Below are positions 34,365 to 42,732 of a DNA stretch of 62,536 nucleotides, one piece after another. The notes beneath the pieces were generated by a model. That model worked only from the letters and a program-made list of their open reading frames with translations. It made no database searches and was not told where the DNA came from. Made by a program: the position numbers and the translations under genes. The first letter of the stretch is position 1, and the number at the start of each line of letters is the position of its first letter. The DNA comes from Lachnospiraceae bacterium (GTDB lineage Bacteria > Bacillota > Clostridia > Lachnospirales > Lachnospiraceae): contig JAFQZU010000031.1 of the NCBI GenBank assembly GCA_017405805.1, forward strand, positions 1 to 62,536. Direction: 5' to 3'.

Positions 34365-37064
34365 ATGACGTTTTCTGCAAGAAGAGCAGGAAGAAGGGCA
34401 GCGATCTGCCTGGGCGCAATGACTGCCACGATCCTTGTGGCAGTCATTCTTCTCAGAGCGCAGGGGATCGTTCCCTTTGGAGATAATTCGCTGGCGACGG
34501 CGGATGCGGAGATCCAGTATCTGGATTTTTTCAATTTTTATAAGGACGTGCTGGAGGGGAAAAACAGCATAGGCTACTCACTCACTTACGGGATGGGCGG
34601 GAACGTCATCGGCCTGTTCGCCTATTATCTGGTCTCCCCGCTCAACCTTCTGCTGTATCTGTTTGACAGCACGCAGATGCACGCCTTCGTGAATATTCTG
34701 ATCATCCTGAAGCTGGGGCTTTCCGCAGCTTCTTTTGCGTATTTCCTGCAGGCGCGGCTTTACGACCGGCTCAGCGCCCTGCCGGCCATCCTTCTGTCGG
34801 CCGGTTACGGCCTCATGCAGTATTCGTTCTCACTGGGCAGCAACGTGATGTGGCTGGACGGCATGATCATGCTGCCGCTCATGCTTCTGGGGACCCATGT
34901 GAGCGTCCGCAGGAGGAATATCGCTGCCCTGGCGCTGCCCACTGCGGTCTCCATCGTACTGAACTGGTACACGGGCGGGATCAACTGTCTGTTCTGCATC
35001 CTCTGGCTGGTCTTCGAGTTCCTTCTGAACGAAGCGGATCCCGTCAGGGGACTCGCCGTCCCGGACTCCGATGTTCCGGGAGCAGGCACCGCGGGCCCGG
35101 CAGGGCTCGTGACGCGTTTTGCCGGCGCCGTATTCCGTTACGGCCTCGGCATGGGAACGGGGATCCTGATCAGCGCTGCGCTGTTTCTGCCCGCCGTCTC
35201 GGTCCTGCGCGGCGGAAAGGGCGCCGAGTTTTACCCGGAGCTCTATCTCAAAAACGTGCTCAACGGCAATATAGCCGATACGGTCAGCCGCTATATGATC
35301 GGCGGGATCAGCGACCAGGCGGGGGTCTCCCTCTACTGCGGAAGCCTTGCCGCGATCGGCGTCATTGCCTTTTTCCTGTGCGGCAGGATCCGCATTCCGC
35401 ATAAGATCCTGGGCGCGGGACTCCTGGCGGCCACGCTCCTCATGTACTACTGGCAGCCCATGTTCTTCGCCTTTTCCCTCTTCAAGAGGGTGGACAGCTA
35501 CTATTACCGGTACGGCTATATCGGGAGCCTCGTGCTGCTTTTTCTGGCCTCGACGTATCTTCAGTACCTGCTCCCTTCGCGGAACGCGGTCCTGGAGGGA
35601 GGAGAGCACAGCGAGCCGCTCAGAGTGTACGAATGCTTTGTCCCGCTTTTGAGCAGCATTATCTTTGCGGCGCTGTTTCTGACGGTCGGCAGCCGTCCCT
35701 CCCTGCGGACGGAGGGAGCGGCGGAGACCCTGCTCTTTATGCTGGGCGCCGGCCTGTGCGCCTCTGTCCTGGCCCTGACGGGCGCCGGCGGCGGCACGCG
35801 CATCGTAAGATCGGCGGGACAGCGTGCAGCCGCGGTCATTGCCGCCATGGCGCTCACGGCGGTCACGGGCTGCGAACTGGGAAGGAGCGGCGCACTCCAG
35901 CTGCGCGATAATCTCTCCTATGATATCGGCAGCTACGCCGATTATGTCAGAGAGGCGAAGGAACAGGCTGCCGCCCTCAAAGACCACGACAGCGGGCTGT
36001 ACCGGGTCTCGCAGACCGCCTTTCGGGAGATGGACGAAGAGACAGGGCTGACCGCCTGCTACAACGACGCGCTTGCCTATAACTATATGGGGATCGGCGG
36101 CTATACCTCCTGCCCGGAAAACGACCAGATGTATCTTCTGGAACGGCTGGGATACAGGGAAGAGGGCTCCTGCATCAGTATCGTCAACACCTCGTTCCTT
36201 CCCGCGGATGCTCTCCTGGGGATCCGGTATGTCTTTTCGGACAAAGCGCTCCCGGGCCTTTTGAAGGAAGAAGGAATGGGGGAGTACAACGGGAAGACGG
36301 CCTACCGAAATCCCTTTGCCCTTCCGCTGGCCTTCGTCTATGACGGACAGATGCTCCCAAAGCACGATTACCAGGGGCCCTTCCTCTACCTGGAGGAAGT
36401 GTGGACCGCCCTTTCCGGCGGGAAGGCGGATCTGTTCAGGAAGCTTGACGTCGTCAGGACGCAGGAGGGCAATACCATCACCTGGAAGATGCAGGCGCCG
36501 GAAGGAAACATATGCCTGTACGGCAATCTGCCCTGGGACGAAGAACTGGCGGGCAGCGCCATGCTGCGCACAGGCGGCACCCGGACCGGGTACGCCCAGT
36601 GGCTCGCGCCCTCGGTCTTCGGCATCCCCTTCGATGAACGGACCCGCACTGCGGAGGTGAAACTGACGTATGAAGATCCCGTAAAGCTCCTGGACGAGGA
36701 GTTCTACGCGCTGGATCTGGACCGGCTGCAGGAACTGTCCGATATAACAGGCGCCGGTGCGCAGCAGGTGGAGGACCTCTCCATGGAGAACGGAAGGATC
36801 CGCTGCAGGGTGACGGCGCAGGAGGGGGAACGGCTCTTTATGACCATATCCCGCACAAAGGGCTGGACGGTTTTCCGCAACGGTGAGAAAATTGACACGG
36901 AGGAATTCGGGTACTGCTTTACGGTCATCCCGCTCGTCGAGGGGGAAAACGAGATCGTGATGGAATTCCGCATTCCCTGGCTGCGCGCGGGAGCCGCCGC
37001 GACGGCGGCAGGCCTTCTTCTCGCGGCGGCATATCAAATCGCGGTCAGACGCCGAAAGGAATAG
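34365..37064 (+). CDS. YfhO family membrane protein (GT-C-like glycosylation factor)
   Basis: 899 residues. The N-terminal ~550 are multi-spanning, with the early loop DAEIQYLDFFNFYKDVLEGKNS and an SLTYGMGGN segment typical of YfhO. Then comes a large extracellular domain and a final membrane helix before a basic tail. In Bacillus, YfhO works with CsbB to add sugar to lipoteichoic acid, using an undecaprenyl-phosphate sugar as donor. The gene immediately downstream is CsbB-like, supporting that role. ATG 34365 follows AAGGTGG; GTG 34350 is an alternative without a ribosome site. Confidence 0.88.
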   Translation: MTFSARRAGRRAAICLGAMTATILVAVILLRAQGIVPFGDNSLATADAEIQYLDFFNFYKDVLEGKNSIGYSLTYGMGGNVIGLFAYYLVSPLNLLLYLFDSTQMHAFVNILIILKLGLSAASFAYFLQARLYDRLSALPAILLSAGYGLMQYSFSLGSNVMWLDGMIMLPLMLLGTHVSVRRRNIAALALPTAVSIVLNWYTGGINCLFCILWLVFEFLLNEADPVRGLAVPDSDVPGAGTAGPAGLVTRFAGAVFRYGLGMGTGILISAALFLPAVSVLRGGKGAEFYPELYLKNVLNGNIADTVSRYMIGGISDQAGVSLYCGSLAAIGVIAFFLCGRIRIPHKILGAGLLAATLLMYYWQPMFFAFSLFKRVDSYYYRYGYIGSLVLLFLASTYLQYLLPSRNAVLEGGEHSEPLRVYECFVPLLSSIIFAALFLTVGSRPSLRTEGAAETLLFMLGAGLCASVLALTGAGGGTRIVRSAGQRAAAVIAAMALTAVTGCELGRSGALQLRDNLSYDIGSYADYVREAKEQAAALKDHDSGLYRVSQTAFREMDEETGLTACYNDALAYNYMGIGGYTSCPENDQMYLLERLGYREEGSCISIVNTSFLPADALLGIRYVFSDKALPGLLKEEGMGEYNGKTAYRNPFALPLAFVYDGQMLPKHDYQGPFLYLEEVWTALSGGKADLFRKLDVVRTQEGNTITWKMQAPEGNICLYGNLPWDEELAGSAMLRTGGTRTGYAQWLAPSVFGIPFDERTRTAEVKLTYEDPVKLLDEEFYALDLDRLQELSDITGAGAQQVEDLSMENGRIRCRVTAQEGERLFMTISRTKGWTVFRNGEKIDTEEFGYCFTVIPLVEGENEIVMEFRIPWLRAGAAATAAGLLLAAAYQIAVRRRKE

Positions 37065-37068
37065 GACA

Positions 37069-38034
37069 ATGCTTTTATCAGTGATCGTACCCTGTTACAA
37101 CGAAGAGGGAAGCGTGCGGCTGTTTTACGAAGAGACGGTCAGGGCGCTGGGGGACCGCATGGCGGATACCGAGCTCCTTTTTATCAACGACGGGAGCCGC
37201 GACGGGACGCTCCGGGAGCTCAAAAAGCTGTGCGAAGAGTCTGTCCACTGCATAAGAGTGATAAGCTTCTCCCGCAATTTCGGCAAGGAGGCCGCGCTTC
37301 TGGCGGGGCTCTCCCACGCCAGGGGAGACTTCACCTCGATCATAGACGCGGACCTGCAGCAGCGGCCGGAGTATCTGGTGCAGATGCTGGATTTCCTGCT
37401 CGCGCATCCCGAGTACGACAGCGTCGCCTGCTACCAGCAGGAGAGAAAAGAGGGCGCGGTCATGAAACTGGTAAAAGACGCCTTCTACAAAGTGATCGAC
37501 TCCATGACGGACATAAAGATCATGCAGTCGGCCAGCGACTTCCGCATGCTGCGCCGGTGCGTCGTGGACGCAATCCTCTCGCTCCCCGAGCGGTGCAGGT
37601 TCTCCAAGGGAATCTTTGCCTGGGTGGGGTTTGAGACCTACTACATGCCCTATGTGGTGGAAAAGCGCGCCGCAGGCGAGTCCAAGTGGAATTTCTGGAA
37701 GCTGATGCAGTACGCTTTCAGCGGGATCATCGCCTTTTCGGACAAGCCCCTGATCCTATCCTCCATCGCGGGGATCGCTCTTTTTGCGATCTCCATCCTG
37801 CTCATGCTGGTCGTCGTGGTCAAGACGCTGATCTGGGGGGATCCCGTCGCGGGCTTCCCGACCCTGTGCTCCCTGCTGCTGCTCCTGTCGGGCGTACAGC
37901 TCCTGAGCGTGGGGATCCTCGGACAGTATATGGCCAAAAACTATACCGAGACCAAGGGCCGCCCCATGTACGTGGTCAAGGAGGAGCTGGAGAGCGGGCA
38001 TCGGATGAAAGAAACAGGAGAACATAGGGAATGA
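37069..38034 (+). CDS. CsbB/GtrB-like glycosyltransferase (undecaprenyl-phosphate sugar synthase)
   Basis: 321 residues. The GT2 fold opens with SVIVPCYNEEGSV, has INDGSRDGT and the metal-binding DAD in IDADLQQRPEYL (~residue 94), with SASDFRMLRR typical of DPM1/GtrB enzymes. Two C-terminal membrane helices follow. It makes a lipid-linked sugar on the inner face for transfer outside by YfhO. It starts 4 bases after YfhO. Its last codons overlap nrdG (ATGA). Confidence 0.9.
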   Translation: MLLSVIVPCYNEEGSVRLFYEETVRALGDRMADTELLFINDGSRDGTLRELKKLCEESVHCIRVISFSRNFGKEAALLAGLSHARGDFTSIIDADLQQRPEYLVQMLDFLLAHPEYDSVACYQQERKEGAVMKLVKDAFYKVIDSMTDIKIMQSASDFRMLRRCVVDAILSLPERCRFSKGIFAWVGFETYYMPYVVEKRAAGESKWNFWKLMQYAFSGIIAFSDKPLILSSIAGIALFAISILLMLVVVVKTLIWGDPVAGFPTLCSLLLLLSGVQLLSVGILGQYMAKNYTETKGRPMYVVKEELESGHRMKETGEHRE

Positions 38035-38723
38035 AGATATACGGACTGCAGAAAATGACACTGCTGGATTTTCCGGGACATGTGGCCTGTACGGTCTTTC
38101 TGGGCGGCTGCGATTACCGCTGCCCTTACTGCCATAATTTCGAACTGGCGGACGGCAGCGCGCCGGCCGTCATGGACGAGGAAGAGCTGTTTGCCTTTCT
38201 GGACAAGAGAAAAGGGCTCCTGGACGGGGTCGCCGTCACGGGCGGCGAGCCGTGTCTGCACCGGGGACTTCCGGTGCTGCTGCGGGAGATCCGCCGGCGG
38301 GGCTTTCTGGTCAAGCTGGACACCAACGGTGCCCACCCGGATCTGCTGGAAGTGATCCTGCGCGAGGGTCTCGCGGATTATATCGCCATGGACATCAAGA
38401 GCAGTCCGGCCCGCTATGCACTGGCGGCCGGCCTTTCTTATGTGGACCTGGCGCCTGTGCAGAGGAGCGTACGGCTCATCATGGACAAGGCGCCGGATTA
38501 TGAATTCAGGACGACGGTGGTGGAGGAGATCCACCGGGCGGAGGATTTTCACGCGATCGGCGGGATGATCCGCGGGGCGAAGCAGTACTTCCTGCAGAGC
38601 TTTACGGACCGCGACACGGTGCCCTTCGGAAATCTGCACGCCCCCAATCGAAGCGAACTGGAGGAATACCTCGGAATCGTGCGCGGATACGTCAAAACAG
38701 CCCATATACGGGGCGTTGACTGA
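38031..38723 (+). CDS. nrdG: Anaerobic ribonucleotide reductase activating protein (radical SAM)
   Basis: 230 residues. The radical-SAM cluster motif CDYRCPYC (CxxxCxxC) is near residue 27 and the GGEP motif near 69. It uses SAM and a [4Fe-4S] cluster to make the glycyl radical on NrdD. At 230 residues it is longer than the ~155-residue E. coli NrdG and matches the longer class common in Clostridia. It is translationally coupled to the glycosyltransferase (ATGA overlap), while nrdD has its own promoter 70 bases downstream. Confidence 0.9.
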   Translation: MKIYGLQKMTLLDFPGHVACTVFLGGCDYRCPYCHNFELADGSAPAVMDEEELFAFLDKRKGLLDGVAVTGGEPCLHRGLPVLLREIRRRGFLVKLDTNGAHPDLLEVILREGLADYIAMDIKSSPARYALAAGLSYVDLAPVQRSVRLIMDKAPDYEFRTTVVEEIHRAEDFHAIGGMIRGAKQYFLQSFTDRDTVPFGNLHAPNRSELEEYLGIVRGYVKTAHIRGVD

Positions 38724-38790
38724 TGCCTGGGCTCTATGAATACTAGATATGGGGCTAATTGTTCGAAAATATTTAAAGGACCACAAGATG

Positions 38791-38820
38791 TTGACACGGC
38801 CGTATACTGCATGGTATGGT
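38791..38820 (+). promoter_or_regulatory. Promoter of nrdD-trxB-xre
   Basis: A perfect TTGACA (38791-38796), an 18-base spacer and TATGGT (38815-38820). The leader contains a GC-rich hairpin closed by CGGCAG/CTGCCG just before the start. I could not identify a clear pair of NrdR boxes. Confidence 0.6.
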
Positions 38821-38891
38821 AGTTACGTTCGTATTATTTGTGCGCCGGCAGGGCCCGTCCCGGGACTGCCGTGAATGAGAGAGGTTATGTT

Positions 38892-41429
38892 ATGTATCAG
38901 GTAGTCAAGCGCGACGGGAGCGTCGTAGACTTTTCCATCAGCAAGATCAGCGCCGCCATTACAAAGGCGTTTGAGGCAATAGACAAGCAGTATCATCCCA
39001 GTGTGATCGAACTGATCGCGCTGCACGTGACGTCTGATTACGACAGCAAGATCCAGGACGGAAAGATCACGGTCGAAGCCATCCAGGACAGCGTGGAGAA
39101 GGTTCTCTCCGAATCGGGATACGCGGATGTGGCAAAGGCCTATATCCTGTACCGCAAACAGAGGGAGAAGGTCCGCAACATCAATTCCGCGCTGGTCAAC
39201 TACAAGGAGCTTGTGGACGGGTATCTGCAGGTCAACAACTGGCGCGTGAAGGAAAATTCCACCGTCACGTATTCCGTGGGCGGCCTCATCCTCTCCAACT
39301 CCGGCGCGATCACTGCCAACTACTGGCTGAGCGAAGTTTATGACGACGAAGTGGCGGAGGCGCACAGAAGCGCGGCCCTTCATCTGCACGACCTCTCCAT
39401 GCTGACCGGCTACTGCGCGGGTTGGAGCCTGAAGCAGCTGATCCAGGAGGGACTCGGCGGCGTGCCCGGAAAGATCACGTCCTCCCCGGCCAACCATCTG
39501 TCCACGCTCTGCAACCAGATGGTCAACTTCCTCGGCATCATGCAGAACGAATGGGCGGGCGCCCAGGCCTTCTCTTCCTTCGACACCTACCTGGCTCCCT
39601 TCGTAAAGGTGGACAACCTGAGCCAGAAGGAAGTCAAACAGTGCGTGCAGTCCTTTGTGTACGGCGTCAACACGCCCAGCCGCTGGGGCACGCAGGCACC
39701 CTTCTCCAACATCACGCTGGACTGGGTCGTGCCGAACGACCTGAAGAACCTTCCTGCCATCATCGGCGGAAAAGAGATGGATTTCACCTACGGCGAGTGC
39801 CAGAAGGAAATGGACATGGTGAACAAGGCCTTCATCGAGATCATGATCGAAGGCGACGCCAACGGCCGCGGATTCCAGTATCCCATCCCGACCTATTCCA
39901 TCACAAAGGATTTCGACTGGTCGGAGACGGAAAACAATAAGCTTCTGTTCGAGATGACCGCCAAGTACGGCACACCGTATTTCTCCAACTACATCAACTC
40001 GGACATGGAGCCCAACGACGTGCGCTCCATGTGCTGCAGACTGCGCCTCGACCTGAGAGAGCTGCGCAAGAAGTCCGGCGGCTTCTTCGGATCCGGCGAG
40101 TCCACGGGATCCATCGGCGTCGTGACCATCAATATGCCCAGGATCGCTTACCTCGCAAAGGACAAAGAGGATTTCTACAAGCGTCTGGACAAGCTGATGG
40201 ACATCGCCGCGCGTTCTCTGGACACCAAGCGCAAGGTCATCACGAAGCTTCTGGACATGGGCCTGTACCCTTATACCAAGAGATATCTGGGCGGCTTCAG
40301 CAACCACTTTTCCACCATCGGCCTGATCGGCATGAACGAAGTGGGCCTGAACGCGAAGTGGCTCAGGGCCGATCTGACCCATCCCGAGACACAGGCCTTC
40401 ACGCAGGAAGTGCTGAACCACATGAGGGAGCGCCTCTCCGACTACCAGGAGAAGTACGGCGATCTGTACAACCTCGAGGCGACACCGGCGGAGTCCACTA
40501 CCTACCGCTTCGCAAAGCACGACAAGGAGCTGTACCCGGACATCATTACGGCCAACATGAACGGCACGCCCTATTACACCAATTCCTCCCACCTGCCCGT
40601 GGGCTTTACGGAGGACGTGTTCTCCGCACTGGACATCCAGGACGAGCTGCAGACGCTGTATACGTCCGGAACGGTATTCCACGCCTTCCTCGGCGAGAAG
40701 CTGCCTGACTGGAAAGCGGCGGCCAACCTGGTCCGCAAGATCGCGGAGAACTATAAGCTTCCTTACTACACGATGTCGCCCACGTATTCCGTCTGCCGCG
40801 ACCACGGCTATCTGACCGGCGAGCAGTTCACATGTCCGATCTGCGGCAAGAAGACCGAGGTCTACAGCCGCATCACCGGCTACTATCGCCCCGTGCAGAA
40901 CTGGAACGACGGCAAAGTGCAGGAGTACAAGGACCGCAAGGTCTACAATATCGGACACTCTCATCTCACCCACACGGGTCCTCTGAACGCGGACGGCGTG
41001 CGCACGGAGGTGCCGGTGAAGCGGGAGTACACCATCGCGGACGCGGCGCTCGAGGCGGCCACCGAGAGGTCCTGCTGCGCGCCTTCGGAAGTGTATGTCA
41101 TGCCGGAGAAGACTTCCGCGAGACCGGACGCCGCTTTCGTCCCCGTAGACATCATGGACGAGCTTCCGGAGCAGAGAGAGGAGAAGGCGGAAGAGGGCGC
41201 GAAGATCATCCTTTTCAAGACGCCCACCTGCCCCAACTGCAAGGCGGCGATGGCGCTTTTGGACCGCGCCGGCGTGCACTACGCGGCAGTCAACGCCAAT
41301 GACGAGAAGGACATGGCGAAAAAGTACGGCGTCCGCCAGGCGCCTACGCTGGTCCTGGCCAGCGGTGAATCCTTCGAGAAGTACCGCGGCGTTTCCGATA
41401 TCAAGGGATGGCTGATGCACCTGAGCTGA
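38892..41429 (+). CDS. nrdD: Anaerobic ribonucleoside-triphosphate reductase fused to a C-terminal glutaredoxin-like domain
   Basis: 845 residues. It opens with an ATP-cone (VVKRDGSVVDFSISKI), followed by the class III reductase barrel. The zinc-site cysteines lie in CRDH...CPICGKK, and the glycyl radical residue is G663 in RITGYYRPVQNWNDGK. After a ~60-residue linker, residues ~770-845 form a thioredoxin/glutaredoxin-like domain with CPNC at 780-783 and a cis-Pro segment VRQAPTLV. It makes dNTPs anaerobically. The built-in redoxin suggests thiol rather than formate as reductant. ATG 38892 is chosen for its GAGAGG site. Confidence 0.92.
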   Translation: MYQVVKRDGSVVDFSISKISAAITKAFEAIDKQYHPSVIELIALHVTSDYDSKIQDGKITVEAIQDSVEKVLSESGYADVAKAYILYRKQREKVRNINSALVNYKELVDGYLQVNNWRVKENSTVTYSVGGLILSNSGAITANYWLSEVYDDEVAEAHRSAALHLHDLSMLTGYCAGWSLKQLIQEGLGGVPGKITSSPANHLSTLCNQMVNFLGIMQNEWAGAQAFSSFDTYLAPFVKVDNLSQKEVKQCVQSFVYGVNTPSRWGTQAPFSNITLDWVVPNDLKNLPAIIGGKEMDFTYGECQKEMDMVNKAFIEIMIEGDANGRGFQYPIPTYSITKDFDWSETENNKLLFEMTAKYGTPYFSNYINSDMEPNDVRSMCCRLRLDLRELRKKSGGFFGSGESTGSIGVVTINMPRIAYLAKDKEDFYKRLDKLMDIAARSLDTKRKVITKLLDMGLYPYTKRYLGGFSNHFSTIGLIGMNEVGLNAKWLRADLTHPETQAFTQEVLNHMRERLSDYQEKYGDLYNLEATPAESTTYRFAKHDKELYPDIITANMNGTPYYTNSSHLPVGFTEDVFSALDIQDELQTLYTSGTVFHAFLGEKLPDWKAAANLVRKIAENYKLPYYTMSPTYSVCRDHGYLTGEQFTCPICGKKTEVYSRITGYYRPVQNWNDGKVQEYKDRKVYNIGHSHLTHTGPLNADGVRTEVPVKREYTIADAALEAATERSCCAPSEVYVMPEKTSARPDAAFVPVDIMDELPEQREEKAEEGAKIILFKTPTCPNCKAAMALLDRAGVHYAAVNANDEKDMAKKYGVRQAPTLVLASGESFEKYRGVSDIKGWLMHLS

Positions 41430-41442
41430 GAGGATGACAGGT

Positions 41443-42357
41443 ATGTATGATATGATCGTGGCGGGCGGCGGGCCCGCCGGGATGACGGCGGCGCTCTATG
41501 CCCTCAGAAACGGCAAAAAAGTGCTTGTCATAGAAAAGCAGGGTTTTGGCGGGCAGATCACCCACTCCCCCAAGGTGGAGAACTACCCGGGGACGCTGCA
41601 GATGAGCGGCAATGAATTCGCGGACAGGATGCTGGACCAGATCCTGAAGCAGGGCGCCGAGATCGAACTGGAGAAAGTGGTATCCGTCAGTGATCAGGGC
41701 GCCGTAAAGGTTGTTGAGACGGAGGAAGGCGGCCGCTACGAGGGGCGGACGGTGGTCCTTGCGACCGGCGTAAAGCACCGTATGCTGGGCCTGCCCGGCG
41801 AAGAGGAGATGGTCGGCGACGGGATCTCCTTCTGCGCGGTCTGCGACGGCGATTTCTACAGCGGGCAGAAGGTCTGCGTGGCGGGAGGCGGCAATTCCGC
41901 GCTGCAGGAAGCCCTGCTTCTGGCCCAGAAGTGCTCGGAAGTGGTCATTCTCCAGGACCTGCCTTTCTGCACGGGAGAGCAGAAGCTCCAGGACGCCCTG
42001 GCATCGCTCCCCAACGTGACGATCCGCACCGGCGTGGGGATCACGGGGCTTATTCAGAACGACGGCGTTTTCTGCGGTGTTAGGACGCAGGACAAGGAGA
42101 CCGGCCTCGAAGAGGAGACCGCCTGTGACGGACTCTTCGTGGCAGTGGGGCTCATCCCCGAGAACGGACAGTTCGAGGGACTCGCCGCGCTGGACGAGGC
42201 GGGATATTTTGACGCGGACGAGCAGTGCCTGACAAAGACGCCCGGCGTCTACGTGGCGGGAGACTGCCGGCGCAAGAACGTGAGGCAGCTGACGACGGCC
42301 GTGGCAGACGGCGCGTCGGCGGCACTGGCTGCCTGCCGATATCTGAACGAGGGTTGA
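41443..42357 (+). CDS. trxB: Thioredoxin-reductase-like flavoprotein with atypical pyridine-nucleotide motif
   Basis: 304 residues. FAD-binding GGGPAGMTAA, redox CAVC at 131-134, the GGGNSALQEA dinucleotide motif at 148, and C-terminal GVYVAGDCRRKNVRQ are all present. The HRRxxxR element that grips the NADPH 2'-phosphate is missing; the equivalent segment reads ILQDLPFCTG. It probably reduces the redoxin domain of NrdD, using a donor other than NADPH. It begins 13 bases after nrdD. ATG 41443 has AGAGG 9 bases ahead; ATG 41434 overlaps that site. Confidence 0.88.
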   Translation: MYDMIVAGGGPAGMTAALYALRNGKKVLVIEKQGFGGQITHSPKVENYPGTLQMSGNEFADRMLDQILKQGAEIELEKVVSVSDQGAVKVVETEEGGRYEGRTVVLATGVKHRMLGLPGEEEMVGDGISFCAVCDGDFYSGQKVCVAGGGNSALQEALLLAQKCSEVVILQDLPFCTGEQKLQDALASLPNVTIRTGVGITGLIQNDGVFCGVRTQDKETGLEEETACDGLFVAVGLIPENGQFEGLAALDEAGYFDADEQCLTKTPGVYVAGDCRRKNVRQLTTAVADGASAALAACRYLNEG

Positions 42358-42361
42358 GAAC

Positions 42362-42730
42362 ATGCGCTTTTCGCAGAAGGTCCGGGAGGCGCGCAGACAG
42401 GCCGGCATGACGCAGAGACAGCTGGCAGAGGCCTGCGGGATCTCCCTTCGCACGCTGACCAACTACGAGACGGGCAGGAGCTTTCCGCGCAGCGAAGAAC
42501 AGCTGCGGCGGCTGGCACAGGCGCTCGGCATCGAGGAGTCGTACCTGCGGGCGGGAGAGGATATATCAGCTTTAAAATGGTCAAAGGACAGCCCCTGTGC
42601 GAAGAGAGCACAGGGGCTTATTGAGGATTTTACCGACCTCATGTACGACGATATGTGCGGGGAGTACGAAAAGGACGTGCTCCTTTGCGCCCTCCAGAAG
42701 ATCTACTGGGAGGCAAAGGGCATCCTGTGA
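42362..42730 (+). CDS. XRE-family helix-turn-helix regulator
   Basis: 122 residues. Residues ~1-64 are a classical Cro/CI HTH (VREARRQAGMTQRQLAEACGISLRTLTNYETGRSFP). The C-terminal helix ends in LQKIYWEAKGIL, a pattern often seen in this group. It lies 4 bases after trxB in the same transcript, so it may sense the redox or nucleotide state or control the unit. Its stop is 2 bases from the convergent rlmI stop, and a terminator-like hairpin lies inside its coding region. Confidence 0.85.
   Translation: MRFSQKVREARRQAGMTQRQLAEACGISLRTLTNYETGRSFPRSEEQLRRLAQALGIEESYLRAGEDISALKWSKDSPCAKRAQGLIEDFTDLMYDDMCGEYEKDVLLCALQKIYWEAKGIL
42590..42618 (+). terminator. Perfect 11-bp hairpin inside the XRE gene
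   Basis: AGCCCCTGTGC, a 7-base loop and GCACAGGGGCT lie within the reading frame, followed by TATTGAGGATTTT. It could act as a partial terminator for the nrdD transcript. The downstream codons still look genuine, so it does not mark the gene end. Confidence 0.5.
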
Positions 42731-42732
42731 GC

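Noticed and set aside
38823-41420. An 865-residue open frame antisense to nrdD
   Set aside because: It is a shadow of nrdD produced by G+C-rich codon use, with low-complexity composition and no motif.
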